From a virus: 21,814 nt of DNA. The position numbers and the translations under genes were made by a program. Numbering within the stretch: position 1 is the stretch's first letter; every line of letters begins with the position of its first letter. The notes beneath the pieces are model-generated. The model saw only the letters and a list, made by a program, of their open reading frames with translations. It did not search any database and was not told where the DNA came from. The DNA lies in the IMG/VR virus record IMGVR_UViG_3300031566_000420, positions 1 through 21,814 of that record, one strand, 5' to 3'. Positions 15,084 through 21,814 of this stretch are shown piece by piece.

Positions 15084-15755
15084 ATGTATGACTACAGGCT
15101 ACAGATGCCGAACATAAACGTAGGTTTTTATGAGCCTCGTTATGCACGGGCACACCAGTTAGACAAGGTGGACAATATCGCGGTTGATACTTCTGCCTTG
15201 TCTCGTACAGAAGGAGTCTACATCCCGTTGGGGTTTCCGAGTCAAACTCTAAGCGCGATATGGTTATCCGCCGTTATAAACAGTCGGCGGAGTAATAAGC
15301 CTAACACTGAGTTCCTTATGGAAACTGAAACAGATTTCATGGCGGGAGAAAAGTCACCAACGGATTTGCTTTCCGCTGTAGCGTTACTTAACCGAAAAAG
15401 TAAGGCTCATGGCTGGTCTTACACGCTTTCATGTATTGGCTCCTGGGAGAATCTCCTCCTTTGTCTCATGGAGGGGAACACGGTGATGGTAGGTGGGTCC
15501 GTGTACGAGAGTTTTCAGCAAGCGGAGATCAGCGGTATCGTGCCCATGCCTAAGCCCGGAGAGGCTTTATTGGGTGGTCAGATTGTTAACATCGTGTCTT
15601 TTGACCAGAAGGCCGAGACGGGGCAGGTGTTTGGCAATATGGGGACCAAGACTGGACGCAGAGGAATATTTACCTATCGGGGGTCATATTTCCGGAACCT
15701 ACAGATTTGCCGAGACTTTTTTGTGTTGATACCGAGGTTTGAACATGCCAATTAG
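15084..15755 (+). CDS. Papain-like (peptidase C1 family) pseudoenzyme in the baseplate cluster
   Basis: This encodes 223 residues from ATG 15084 behind AAGGAGGT. Residues 110-217 read like the second half of bacterial C1-family cysteine peptidases: a W-E-N-L-L-L-C-L-M-E-G helix, GGSVYESFQQAEISGIVPMP, LLGGQIVNIVSFD, VFGNMGTKTGRRGIFTY and RDFFVLIP. Family members have VYESF, G-x-V-P-M-P, GGHAV-x-x-V-G-Y-D, R-N-S-W-G and D-F-W-x-I at these places. The catalytic His of GGHAV is replaced by Gln166, and NSWG is reduced to Asn185-Met-Gly. In the N-terminal helix where Q-x5-C should occur (about residues 53-62) there is no cysteine at all. The fold is therefore probably kept and the activity lost, with a structural or binding role in the baseplate. 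The gene overlaps gp25 by 11 bases. The family call rests on visual motif matching. Confidence 0.72.
   Translation: MYDYRLQMPNINVGFYEPRYARAHQLDKVDNIAVDTSALSRTEGVYIPLGFPSQTLSAIWLSAVINSRRSNKPNTEFLMETETDFMAGEKSPTDLLSAVALLNRKSKAHGWSYTLSCIGSWENLLLCLMEGNTVMVGGSVYESFQQAEISGIVPMPKPGEALLGGQIVNIVSFDQKAETGQVFGNMGTKTGRRGIFTYRGSYFRNLQICRDFFVLIPRFEHAN
15734..15737 (+). promoter_or_regulatory. Ribosome binding site that decides the gp25 start
   Basis: GAGG lies 7 bases before ATG 15745. The upstream in-frame TTG at 15739 is only one base from it and cannot use it, so ATG 15745 is preferred. Confidence 0.7.
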
Positions 15756-16272
15756 TGAAGAAGACAAACGACAATTAGCTATAGAACAAACAGTTTATAC
15801 TAATCTCACTGAAATCATTGGGAATGGTATCAACTTTCCTATGGAGTTTACTACTAGTAAGAAAATTGGGGCAATTAAAGAGTCAAATGCGGGCGAACGC
15901 ATTTCAGACTCTATTCACCTTATTTTAGCTACGCGAATTGGCGAACGACCGTTCAATCCTGAGTTTGGAAGTAGGCTCCCTGAGCTTGTATTTGAACCTT
16001 TAGACGGTGCCTTGAAAGAATTGTTAAGGCACTACACTGTGGATGCCCTTGCTCGTTGGGAAAAACGTATAAAAATCGAACAGGTTGTTTTGACGGAGAA
16101 CTATGAATCCAACCCCAATGCAGTTGGGATTTCGATCTATTACGCTATTCGGAATTCACATATTAAGGGTAGCTATGTGTACCCCTTTGTTCTTGGTGGG
16201 ATGGCTACCACGGCCCAATACACAGGATCAGAGTCCAACAAGATGTTGGCCCAGCGAAATGTGAGGTCATAA
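15745..16272 (+). CDS. Baseplate wedge protein gp25 / gpW family
   Basis: This encodes 175 residues (MPISEEDKRQLA start). The core matches the GPW/gp25 family: ISDSIHLILATRIGERPFNPEFGSRLPELVFEPLD at about residues 55-89, with the family's L-x-T-x-x-G-E-R and E-F-G-S, then a helix LLRHYTVDALARWEKRI and the strand pair IEQVVLTENY and AVGISIYYAIR. gp25 is the core wedge protein that contacts the first sheath ring and the gp6/gpJ dimer and links baseplate change to sheath contraction. About 45 residues precede the core and 25 follow it, so this copy is somewhat longer than the compact family members. It overlaps the previous gene by 11 bases and is followed 3 bases later by gpJ. Confidence 0.95.
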   Translation: MPISEEDKRQLAIEQTVYTNLTEIIGNGINFPMEFTTSKKIGAIKESNAGERISDSIHLILATRIGERPFNPEFGSRLPELVFEPLDGALKELLRHYTVDALARWEKRIKIEQVVLTENYESNPNAVGISIYYAIRNSHIKGSYVYPFVLGGMATTAQYTGSESNKMLAQRNVRS

Positions 16273-16275
16273 GTT

Positions 16276-17829
16276 ATGGCTGTTGTTAAGTATAAGACCG
16301 ATTATTTCCTCAAAGATTACGCGACTATCCGAGAGGAAATGATTGAACGTTTGCCTATTATTTCTGAGGGCAAACTGACAGATTTAAACGAGTCTTCTAT
16401 TTCTGTCACTCTCGTTGAGGTATTTGCGGCTATCGCTGATATGCTGGGGTTCTATTTAGACTCAAACGCTTTAGAAGCTTTTTTACCAACAGTTAGGCAG
16501 CCGGAAAACGTATATCGTTTGACTGAGTTAATTGGTTATAGAATTCGTGAAGTTACTTCGGCCAAAGCTAGAGTTCAGTTTACCTTGGCTGCACCGTTAA
16601 CTGAAGAGGTTTTTATCCCCGTTGGGACAGAGCTTGGAACAGTTGTAAGTGGTGGAATCGGCCAAGATACCATGTTCCGGACTATAGAGAAAACAACTAT
16701 CCCAATTGGAGAAACTGTTAGTGAAACCGTAAATACTGTTCAAGGAGTCCCATATTCTGAGACATTTGTTGGGGATGGGAACGCAGGACAATATTCGGAG
16801 CTATCTCAAATTTCAGTGGATATAAGTACGATTAGAATTATGTCGGGGGATGTCCTTTGGACACAACAAGATAGCTTTCTTTACAGTGAAAGTGAAGACA
16901 GAGACTTTGTAGTCAAGGTAGACTATCTAGGGGTTGTTCGGGTCTATTATGGTGATGGAAAATACGGAAAAGTTCCTGGTGTTGGTGAAATGCTCACCGT
17001 TAGCTATCTTCGTTCGTCAGGAGAAGCAGGCAATGTAGGAGTGAATTCTATTCGGGTTATTGCATCTAATATTAAAACTATAGATACCAACACGGTTATT
17101 TCTAATATTACTGTAACCAACCCAGACTCTGCTGCGGGTGGGAGTGGCAAGCAGTCTCTAGAACACGTAAAAGTGAATGCCCCAGGGTCTCTGTCTGCTT
17201 TGTACCGCCCGTTGACGAAATATGACTATAACGCTCTGCTCGCTCGGTTAGGTGGGATTGCTCATGTAAACGTGTGGGGTGAGCAAGAAGAGGACCCCCC
17301 ATCATATGAAAACATGAACTGGGCCAACGTAGTCTTAGTCCCCACAGGTGGAGGGTTACCTTCTCAAAACTTGATGGATCAAGTTAAAGACTATCTCCTA
17401 CAATATCAACCAATTACAGTACGAGTACGGTTTATTGACCCCGAGTATATCTATATCAATGTTCCTTTGGACATCTATGTTCTTCCTGGGTACTCACAGA
17501 ATGACTTGCGTATCTGGGTAACGGATGAAATTCGAACATTTTTCAAACTAGAAAATGTTAGGTTTGGACAAGATCTTCGTGCCTCGACTTTCTACAGAAT
17601 TGCTATGACACCAGATAAAGTGGCCTACGCCTTTGTTGGGGATCTTGGTACTTATGATAGTGACACGGGTATTGTAACCCCCGTTGGTCAAGAAATTATT
17701 TTACAGAAGTGGCAGATCCCTGTGCTACACAAGGTAATCGTCACTCCGCATGAAGCCACTGAGCTTCCAATTCCAGACCTTTATCCCGATGAAGACGTGG
17801 ATAACGTGATCTGGGACATTGATGGCTAA
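16276..17829 (+). CDS. Baseplate J-like wedge protein (gpJ / gp6 family)
   Basis: This encodes 517 residues. The N-terminal helices (YATIREEMIERLPIISEG, then SSISVTLVEVFAAIADMLGFYLDSNALEAFLPTV at about 40-74) are the standard gpJ start. IPVGTELGT near residue 115 and VRVYYGDGKYGKVPGVGEMLTVSYLRSSGEAGNVG near 218-252 are the diagnostic Baseplate_J motifs (G-D-G-x-x-G-x-x-P, then G-x-x-G-N-V). The C-terminal half contains the two-layer domains (SALYRPLTKYDYNALLARLGGIAHVNVWGEQE) also seen in the family. In the baseplate, dimers of this protein ring the hub together with gp25 and gpI. GAGG at 16263-16266 within the gp25 end serves as ribosome binding site. Confidence 0.96.
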   Translation: MAVVKYKTDYFLKDYATIREEMIERLPIISEGKLTDLNESSISVTLVEVFAAIADMLGFYLDSNALEAFLPTVRQPENVYRLTELIGYRIREVTSAKARVQFTLAAPLTEEVFIPVGTELGTVVSGGIGQDTMFRTIEKTTIPIGETVSETVNTVQGVPYSETFVGDGNAGQYSELSQISVDISTIRIMSGDVLWTQQDSFLYSESEDRDFVVKVDYLGVVRVYYGDGKYGKVPGVGEMLTVSYLRSSGEAGNVGVNSIRVIASNIKTIDTNTVISNITVTNPDSAAGGSGKQSLEHVKVNAPGSLSALYRPLTKYDYNALLARLGGIAHVNVWGEQEEDPPSYENMNWANVVLVPTGGGLPSQNLMDQVKDYLLQYQPITVRVRFIDPEYIYINVPLDIYVLPGYSQNDLRIWVTDEIRTFFKLENVRFGQDLRASTFYRIAMTPDKVAYAFVGDLGTYDSDTGIVTPVGQEIILQKWQIPVLHKVIVTPHEATELPIPDLYPDEDVDNVIWDIDG

Positions 17830-17839
17830 GGAGTAAGTA

Positions 17840-19093
17840 ATGTCGTTTCCGATTATTAGTACAACGAGTGTTTGGGAAAACTGGGATGGCTTTGGAATTG
17901 GTGCTTGGAACATGTGGTTCATGGCCCCCTATGGATCATGGTGCTATTCCGCCTTTGTAAAAGATGGGATTACTTACTTCAAGAAGATCAACATTGGAAC
18001 CAGTGATCCTAACTATGAAATCTCCGACTGGGATTTTGGCGTAACACCAGACCCCCCCTCTTCTGTTTTTGCTTATGAGCAACAGGATGGTTACCCTAAC
18101 GGGTCTATGGGGTTGGGTTGTATTCGTGGCGCTACTCCAAAGTTGTATCTAGCTGGGAGATCTTCGGGTGTTCCTACCATTAATGACACAATCATCCACA
18201 AGTTTGTTGTAGCAGATGGTTTTGATGCTGAGAATTTGGCGAACGGACTTATCCCCATGCTAGGCGGGACTGTGCTGGATATTAATCTTCTGTGTGGCCT
18301 AGAGGTTGTACAGGGGGATGCGCTGTACCTCGTCACAAACAATAACAGTGGTGCCCTGTTCACACTTATGCGGTATGACTATGCTTATTTCGATGGAGGT
18401 GCCCATAATCCTACACATTTTGTGAATATGACCCCACAATTCCTAGAAGATAATGCTGCTGCACGTATTCGGGCAATTGGAATTGCTCGGGATGGGCATA
18501 TCCTAGTCTTTGCTAATACAGGACTTACTTCAACAGAGACTCGCGTGTTCAAATTTGACAAGGACAACTTGGATTATCTTGGACAAACGACCTGGACCCC
18601 CAATATTTCAACGGGGACTTGGGCGTACATGGTTCAACATTCAGACGTATTTATCCACTTCCAAGGGTTAAACAAAACTAGCTTATATGATTGGAAGACT
18701 GCTATCTATTATGACCGGGCTACTGGTATCCCGAATGAGGATAAGAGTAACTTTATCATCGAGGATAACTTGACCACTTTTGGTTCGGAGACTCCCATTG
18801 AACTCAAGTACGAGGCGCGGGACGCTTTTAATAACTTAGTCCCTGGGGCGAATACTAAATTTGTAATTGATGGTGAAGACCCCGATGCTCCGGATACATG
18901 GACAGACCGTGTTGGGGGCATTCAGGATAACCCGCTGAATGACTTTTTTGATGGGGATGGGGTGCCAGAGGCAATCCAAGTTATTGTTCCTACAGATGTT
19001 AATGGCGTAGCTTTGGCATATTACAAACCTATGCGTTCTGGTTCTGGTACTGAGCGAGACGCTATCAACGTATTCTGCCCAACGGATAACTAA
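17840..19093 (+). CDS. Probable baseplate/receptor-contact protein: propeller-like region plus Ig-like domain
   Basis: This encodes 417 residues with no family I can name. Residues of about 40-300 show five or six blade-like units, each with a hydrophobic strand, a polar turn and a second strand (KLYLAGRSSG, then HKFVVADGFDAENL; ALYLVTNNNSG, then LMRYDYAYFDGG; HILVFANTGL, then RVFKFDKDNLDYLG; VFIHFQGLNK, then AIYYDRATG). This suggests a beta-propeller. Residues of about 318-412 look like a bacterial Ig-like domain (IELKYEARDAFNNLVPGANTKFVI, later PTDVNGVALAYYKP) with an acidic insertion. The N-terminus carries a Trp-rich segment (VWENWDGFGIGAWNMW), echoed at the C-terminus of the next gene product. 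Lying between gpJ and gpI, it is likely a virion surface protein. Host binding is inferred from fold type only. Its stop overlaps the next start (TAATG at 19091-19095). Confidence 0.65.
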   Translation: MSFPIISTTSVWENWDGFGIGAWNMWFMAPYGSWCYSAFVKDGITYFKKINIGTSDPNYEISDWDFGVTPDPPSSVFAYEQQDGYPNGSMGLGCIRGATPKLYLAGRSSGVPTINDTIIHKFVVADGFDAENLANGLIPMLGGTVLDINLLCGLEVVQGDALYLVTNNNSGALFTLMRYDYAYFDGGAHNPTHFVNMTPQFLEDNAAARIRAIGIARDGHILVFANTGLTSTETRVFKFDKDNLDYLGQTTWTPNISTGTWAYMVQHSDVFIHFQGLNKTSLYDWKTAIYYDRATGIPNEDKSNFIIEDNLTTFGSETPIELKYEARDAFNNLVPGANTKFVIDGEDPDAPDTWTDRVGGIQDNPLNDFFDGDGVPEAIQVIVPTDVNGVALAYYKPMRSGSGTERDAINVFCPTDN

Positions 19094-21519
19094 TGTCTTG
19101 GTGGGAACCTGTACCAGTTGCGCCTCCGGTGACAGCTTACGGCGTGGTGTATGCCACGGGTGAGGTAGCTGAAGATCAAAACAGCATAAATCTATACCCA
19201 CCAATGTTCCTCCAGGCTTCCGTATCGGTTATCTCCCCTTATGAGGTTGCCACCGCTCAGGGAGAGATCTGGATCGAGTTAATTACCCAGACATATTTCA
19301 GAGACCATTTGAAACAGTACATCCCCTCAGAATACTGGCGTATGGATGCTAGACCCACATCGGAGGGAGGTGGTGGCGGAGCACTGAACGAGTTCACTCA
19401 GGTGTTTGCTATCACTTTGGATGAGATCAAGCAGGCCGTAGATGACTTTACAAAGATTTTCGACATCGAAAATTGCCCGCCGAAGTACCTGCCGATTATT
19501 GCAGATATGATTAACTTCCCCTTGGAGGCCACAGATACGACCGCTGAGCAGCGCAGGCAGCTTAGAACAGCCGTAGAGTGGTACAAATCTAAGGGCAGCC
19601 GTAGGGCCTTCAGAGCCATCCTGTATGCCTTTGGCTTCTACACGGAGATTGTCCCTCTTTGGACAGAGCATACGGATGAGTCTACCATCCTTGATGAGGA
19701 TGGAAATCCCCAGACCAACCTTTATGAGCGATTCTACGAAACGATTCCTGGTGTGGCTACAGGAAATGACCCCCCGAATGACTTTCCGCTGTTGGTGGAG
19801 AACGGGGGGACATGGTTCCGCAGCCCGCACTATGGGATTAAGTTGCTGGGGATCATTGGAGATCGACACGTGTCTATCAACTGGGGGACTATGACCCCTG
19901 GGGAATTGAACGTGTTCGATGAAACGATATCTAGCGAACCTAACGGTGTTATCACGGATTTCACAGGTACTCTGGATTATATCCCGGTCATCCCCGGATC
20001 AGTTTCGATGGACACCTATGTCGTAGGTCTCCCAGAGGTTATTACCGATGATGGACTTGGTGTCCTTTCTGGGGATGATGTGTTTGGTGACCCCATTACG
20101 GGGACCATTGACTACGACACGGGGGAGTGGACACTATCGTTTACTACTGCACCTACTACAAGTACGATTATCTGTGACTATACCTACGATTTCTATGAGC
20201 TTGTGGATCAGATAGGGTTACACCGAGCCTTCTATGACAGGGTGGATCAGCTATCTACGGCGGGAGCCTTGCTCCAGTATTACTTCCCAATTGAAGCTTT
20301 TAACTATCTGTTCCGTAGGATTGAGTTCTTACGCCCGGTGTTTGTTGTTCTCGAATGGCTATCCCTAGCGATAGAGATGCAGGAGAGTTATGACGTTCCT
20401 GAGGGAGAGAACCCTGTTATCATCGTCAATCCTGTCCGCAAAGATAAGGGTTGGTATTTAGGCTACTGTGACCTAGACGATATTACCTACACTCGGCTGG
20501 ACGAGAAGCTCTTAGGCTCAAGCATGTTGACCTTACCTTCCCCTCTAGACCCGCTTGTAGGACCAGGAGTTCATCCTGTTGTTGGTGAATTGGTGGGGAC
20601 GTATAACCCAGTGAACGAGACGGTATCTACAGAACCTGATGGTATTATCTTAAGTTTCTCTGGGCAATTAGATTACCCTGTATTTGCTGGTTCGGTAGAG
20701 ATGACCGCCACAGTAGGTGTACCTGAAACTATTACGGATGACGGGGCGGGGAATCTAACTGGCGCAGGAATAACCGGGACAATTGTGTACAACACAGGCG
20801 AGTGGACACTCGATTTTGTTACGGCTCCCACAGGGACGATTGATGCTGAGTATAGACGGACAGTTATGAGTGGGGCCTTAGGTAATTACTGGATCTTTCC
20901 GGATACCGTATCCCTGGAGTTCACTGTTTCAGCCGCTCCCTATACTATTGAGGATGATACTGAGGGTGTTCTTAATCGGAACAGCCAGGAAGTTACAGGG
21001 CTGATAAATTATGTGAATGGAGACTGGGTAGTCACTTTCGACGGTGCTTTTGTCCCAGATGATGGTTCAAGTGTCTGGGCAGCATACTCATATGCGACGG
21101 AGATACCCCCTACGGATCGTTCTGGGGCACTCCCACGTGGTTCTACTGAACTACCTTTCCCGCACTTGCGCGACCCGCAGGAGGGCTATTGCCACCCACC
21201 TGAGGACTTACTTGTAACGGTTGGCGCAATCTTGCCTGACCCTTATCGCTTGGCCTTGACTCGGGACGGGATGAATCTTTACCCACCCGCAGGACCAGTA
21301 CCATACATTGATCACGCAGACTTCCCCTCTCGTGGATTCACGGACATGTTAGGCGACCCACGACACGCGAATACCTTTACCCGAGAGTTTGGGTATTCTG
21401 ATCGTCCCCTATCTTTATTGAGAGTGGAGGTTAATCCCGTTCCTTCAGCAGAAAACTGGGAGAACCAGGAGACTGAGTGGGAGAACTGGGTCGGGCCTTG
21501 GGAAAATATAGGAGACTAG
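19093..21519 (+). CDS. Enlarged gpI-family tail protein with three copies of the sheath-shared domain
   Basis: This encodes 808 residues, against about 180 for P2 gpI. Residues of about 62-195 are the gpI domain: WIELITQTYFRDHLKQYIP, then FDIENCPPKYLPIIADMINFPLE, RRQLRTAVEWYKSKGSRRAFRAILYAFGF and TEIVPLW, with the family's cP-x-x-x-L-P-x-x-A and K-G-S/T-R-R-A-F patterns. gpI-type proteins sit at the wedge periphery and usually carry fibre attachment. Beta-rich repeats follow at about residues 276-366, 507-588 and 592-669, homologous to the insert in the sheath. The last 21 residues are Trp-rich (ENWENQETEWENW, then GPWEN). The start overlaps the previous stop by one base (TAATG) with no clear Shine-Dalgarno sequence, which implies translational coupling. 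The extra domains may form a baseplate collar or a fibre socket. Confidence 0.9.
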   Translation: MSWWEPVPVAPPVTAYGVVYATGEVAEDQNSINLYPPMFLQASVSVISPYEVATAQGEIWIELITQTYFRDHLKQYIPSEYWRMDARPTSEGGGGGALNEFTQVFAITLDEIKQAVDDFTKIFDIENCPPKYLPIIADMINFPLEATDTTAEQRRQLRTAVEWYKSKGSRRAFRAILYAFGFYTEIVPLWTEHTDESTILDEDGNPQTNLYERFYETIPGVATGNDPPNDFPLLVENGGTWFRSPHYGIKLLGIIGDRHVSINWGTMTPGELNVFDETISSEPNGVITDFTGTLDYIPVIPGSVSMDTYVVGLPEVITDDGLGVLSGDDVFGDPITGTIDYDTGEWTLSFTTAPTTSTIICDYTYDFYELVDQIGLHRAFYDRVDQLSTAGALLQYYFPIEAFNYLFRRIEFLRPVFVVLEWLSLAIEMQESYDVPEGENPVIIVNPVRKDKGWYLGYCDLDDITYTRLDEKLLGSSMLTLPSPLDPLVGPGVHPVVGELVGTYNPVNETVSTEPDGIILSFSGQLDYPVFAGSVEMTATVGVPETITDDGAGNLTGAGITGTIVYNTGEWTLDFVTAPTGTIDAEYRRTVMSGALGNYWIFPDTVSLEFTVSAAPYTIEDDTEGVLNRNSQEVTGLINYVNGDWVVTFDGAFVPDDGSSVWAAYSYATEIPPTDRSGALPRGSTELPFPHLRDPQEGYCHPPEDLLVTVGAILPDPYRLALTRDGMNLYPPAGPVPYIDHADFPSRGFTDMLGDPRHANTFTREFGYSDRPLSLLRVEVNPVPSAENWENQETEWENWVGPWENIGD
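19918..20190 (+). repeat. Shared beta-rich domain, copy 1 in the gpI-like protein
   Basis: Residues of about 276-366: EPNGVITDF, VIPGSVSMDT, VITDDGLGVLSG, ITGTIDYDTGEWTLSFTTAP and IICDYTY. This is the closest match to the sheath insert at 772-1071 in order and spacing of motifs. Confidence 0.85.
20611..20856 (+). repeat. Shared beta-rich domain, copy 2 in the gpI-like protein
   Basis: Residues of about 507-588: NETVSTEPDGIILSFSGQL, FAGSVEMTATVG, TITDDGAGNLTG, ITGTIVYNTGEWTLDFVTAP and IDAEY. It matches copy 1 nearly motif for motif. Confidence 0.85.
20866..21099 (+). repeat. Shared beta-rich domain, copy 3 (diverged) in the gpI-like protein
   Basis: Residues of about 592-669: FPDTVSLEFTV, YTIEDDTEGVLN, VTGLINYVNGDWVVTF and WAAYSYAT. 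It keeps the DD turn and the TG-x-I-x-Y-x-x-G-x-W core but lacks the leading PDGI strand. It follows copy 2 almost directly. Confidence 0.7.
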
Positions 21520-21520
21520 T

Positions 21521-21814
21521 ATGGCCTTTACAGGAAAAGACCCAAAAGATACTTATTTAGCAGTACTTAATATTGGTGATGCTAATGATTCTTTGCAACC
21601 AATCGCAGCCAGTGTTGTTAGAGATGCCGCAGGCAACAGCTCTTTGCTTGAGTTAAGTCAGTCAGTTGTTGCCTTTACGGGGATCATGAGTGCTGATGTT
21701 GTTGGTGGTATGGTCTTTGATGCGGGGATCACTGTTGAAGCTGATAACTTCATCACTGATGCTCTTAAGGATAAGACCGATAATAACGTAGGTGTCTATT
21801 TCACTTCGGGAGAT
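21521..21814 (+). CDS. N-terminus of a probable tail fibre or minor virion protein (cut by the window end)
   Basis: The frame from ATG 21521 is open for 98 codons to the end of the window, with AGGAG at 21510-21514 as ribosome binding site. The protein begins MAFTGKDPKDTYLAVLNIG and continues with VVRDAAGNSSLLELSQSVVAFTG. Short openings of this style (F/I-T-G-x-x-P-K-D-T-Y-x-x-L, a V-x-D-G/A-x-G turn, then L-x-L-S) are common at the start of phage fibre and minor structural proteins that follow baseplate genes. No further domain is visible. Position after gpI supports a fibre or fibre-attachment role, but the family cannot be fixed from this fragment. Confidence 0.65.
   Translation, partial: MAFTGKDPKDTYLAVLNIGDANDSLQPIAASVVRDAAGNSSLLELSQSVVAFTGIMSADVVGGMVFDAGITVEADNFITDALKDKTDNNVGVYFTSGD

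Noticed and set aside
15739-15744. TTG start for the gp25-family gene
   Set aside because: GAGG at 15734-15737 is correctly spaced for ATG 15745 and too close to TTG 15739.
15084-15755. Active cysteine protease or cell-wall hydrolase
   Set aside because: The catalytic His position is Gln and no Cys lies in the expected nucleophile helix, so activity is unlikely.
19327-19869. Minus-strand open frame of 180 codons opposite gpI
   Set aside because: The + strand here encodes the conserved gpI domain, and no minus-strand start signal is visible.
1-21814. CRISPR array, tRNA genes, insertion sequences or attachment sites
   Set aside because: I saw no direct-repeat/spacer pattern, cloverleaf sequence, transposase or terminal inverted repeats. 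The window is coding almost throughout.

Overview
The window is a stretch of a tailed-phage genome with a contractile (myovirus-type) tail. Every gene lies on the + strand, packed with gaps of 0-40 bases or short overlaps, mostly behind strong AGGAGG-type ribosome binding sites. A tail sheath, a gp19-type tube, a tape measure and a full set of baseplate homologues (gp54-like, gp53/LysM-like, gp27/gpD-like, gp5/gpV-like, gp25, gp6/gpJ, gpI) leave little doubt about the system. No capsid, replication, lysis, integrase, tRNA or CRISPR sequence is visible. The window therefore cannot by itself separate a phage from a prophage or a phage-tail-like particle, and it does not name the host.

Layout. 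1-61: possible end of an upstream gene. 92-439: small unknown gene with a basic tail. 463-3673: sheath, a very basic unknown protein and tube, closed by a strong intrinsic terminator at 3716-3759. 3791-4820: a T4 gp26-type protein overlapped by a second reading frame, at the position where tail-assembly chaperones with programmed frameshifts normally sit. 4830-7508: tape measure. 7519-11377: hub (tube initiator, LysM-like wedge/hub protein, gp27-like hub, OB-fold spike). 11377-15072: a 1231-residue beta-solenoid protein. 15084-15755: a papain-like protein that has lost its catalytic residues. 15745-17829: gp25 and gpJ wedge proteins. 17840-21519: a propeller/Ig-like protein and an enlarged gpI. 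21521-end: start of a probable fibre or other virion protein.

How the genes work together. The tape measure and the chaperone(s) set tube length. The gp54-like, gp53-like, gp27-like and gp5-like proteins build the hub and spike on which tube and sheath polymerise. gp25, gpJ and gpI form the wedges around the hub. The solenoid, the pseudopeptidase, the propeller/Ig protein and the 3'-terminal gene are candidates for accessory baseplate and host-contact roles.

The least ordinary features are: (1) one beta-rich domain present once inside the sheath and three times inside the gpI homologue; (2) an apparently dead papain-family protein as a baseplate component; (3) a giant solenoid with a Cys ladder, about 17 rungs of 23-26 residues and a nine-step Asn ladder; (4) a probable +1 or -2 frameshift before the tape measure.
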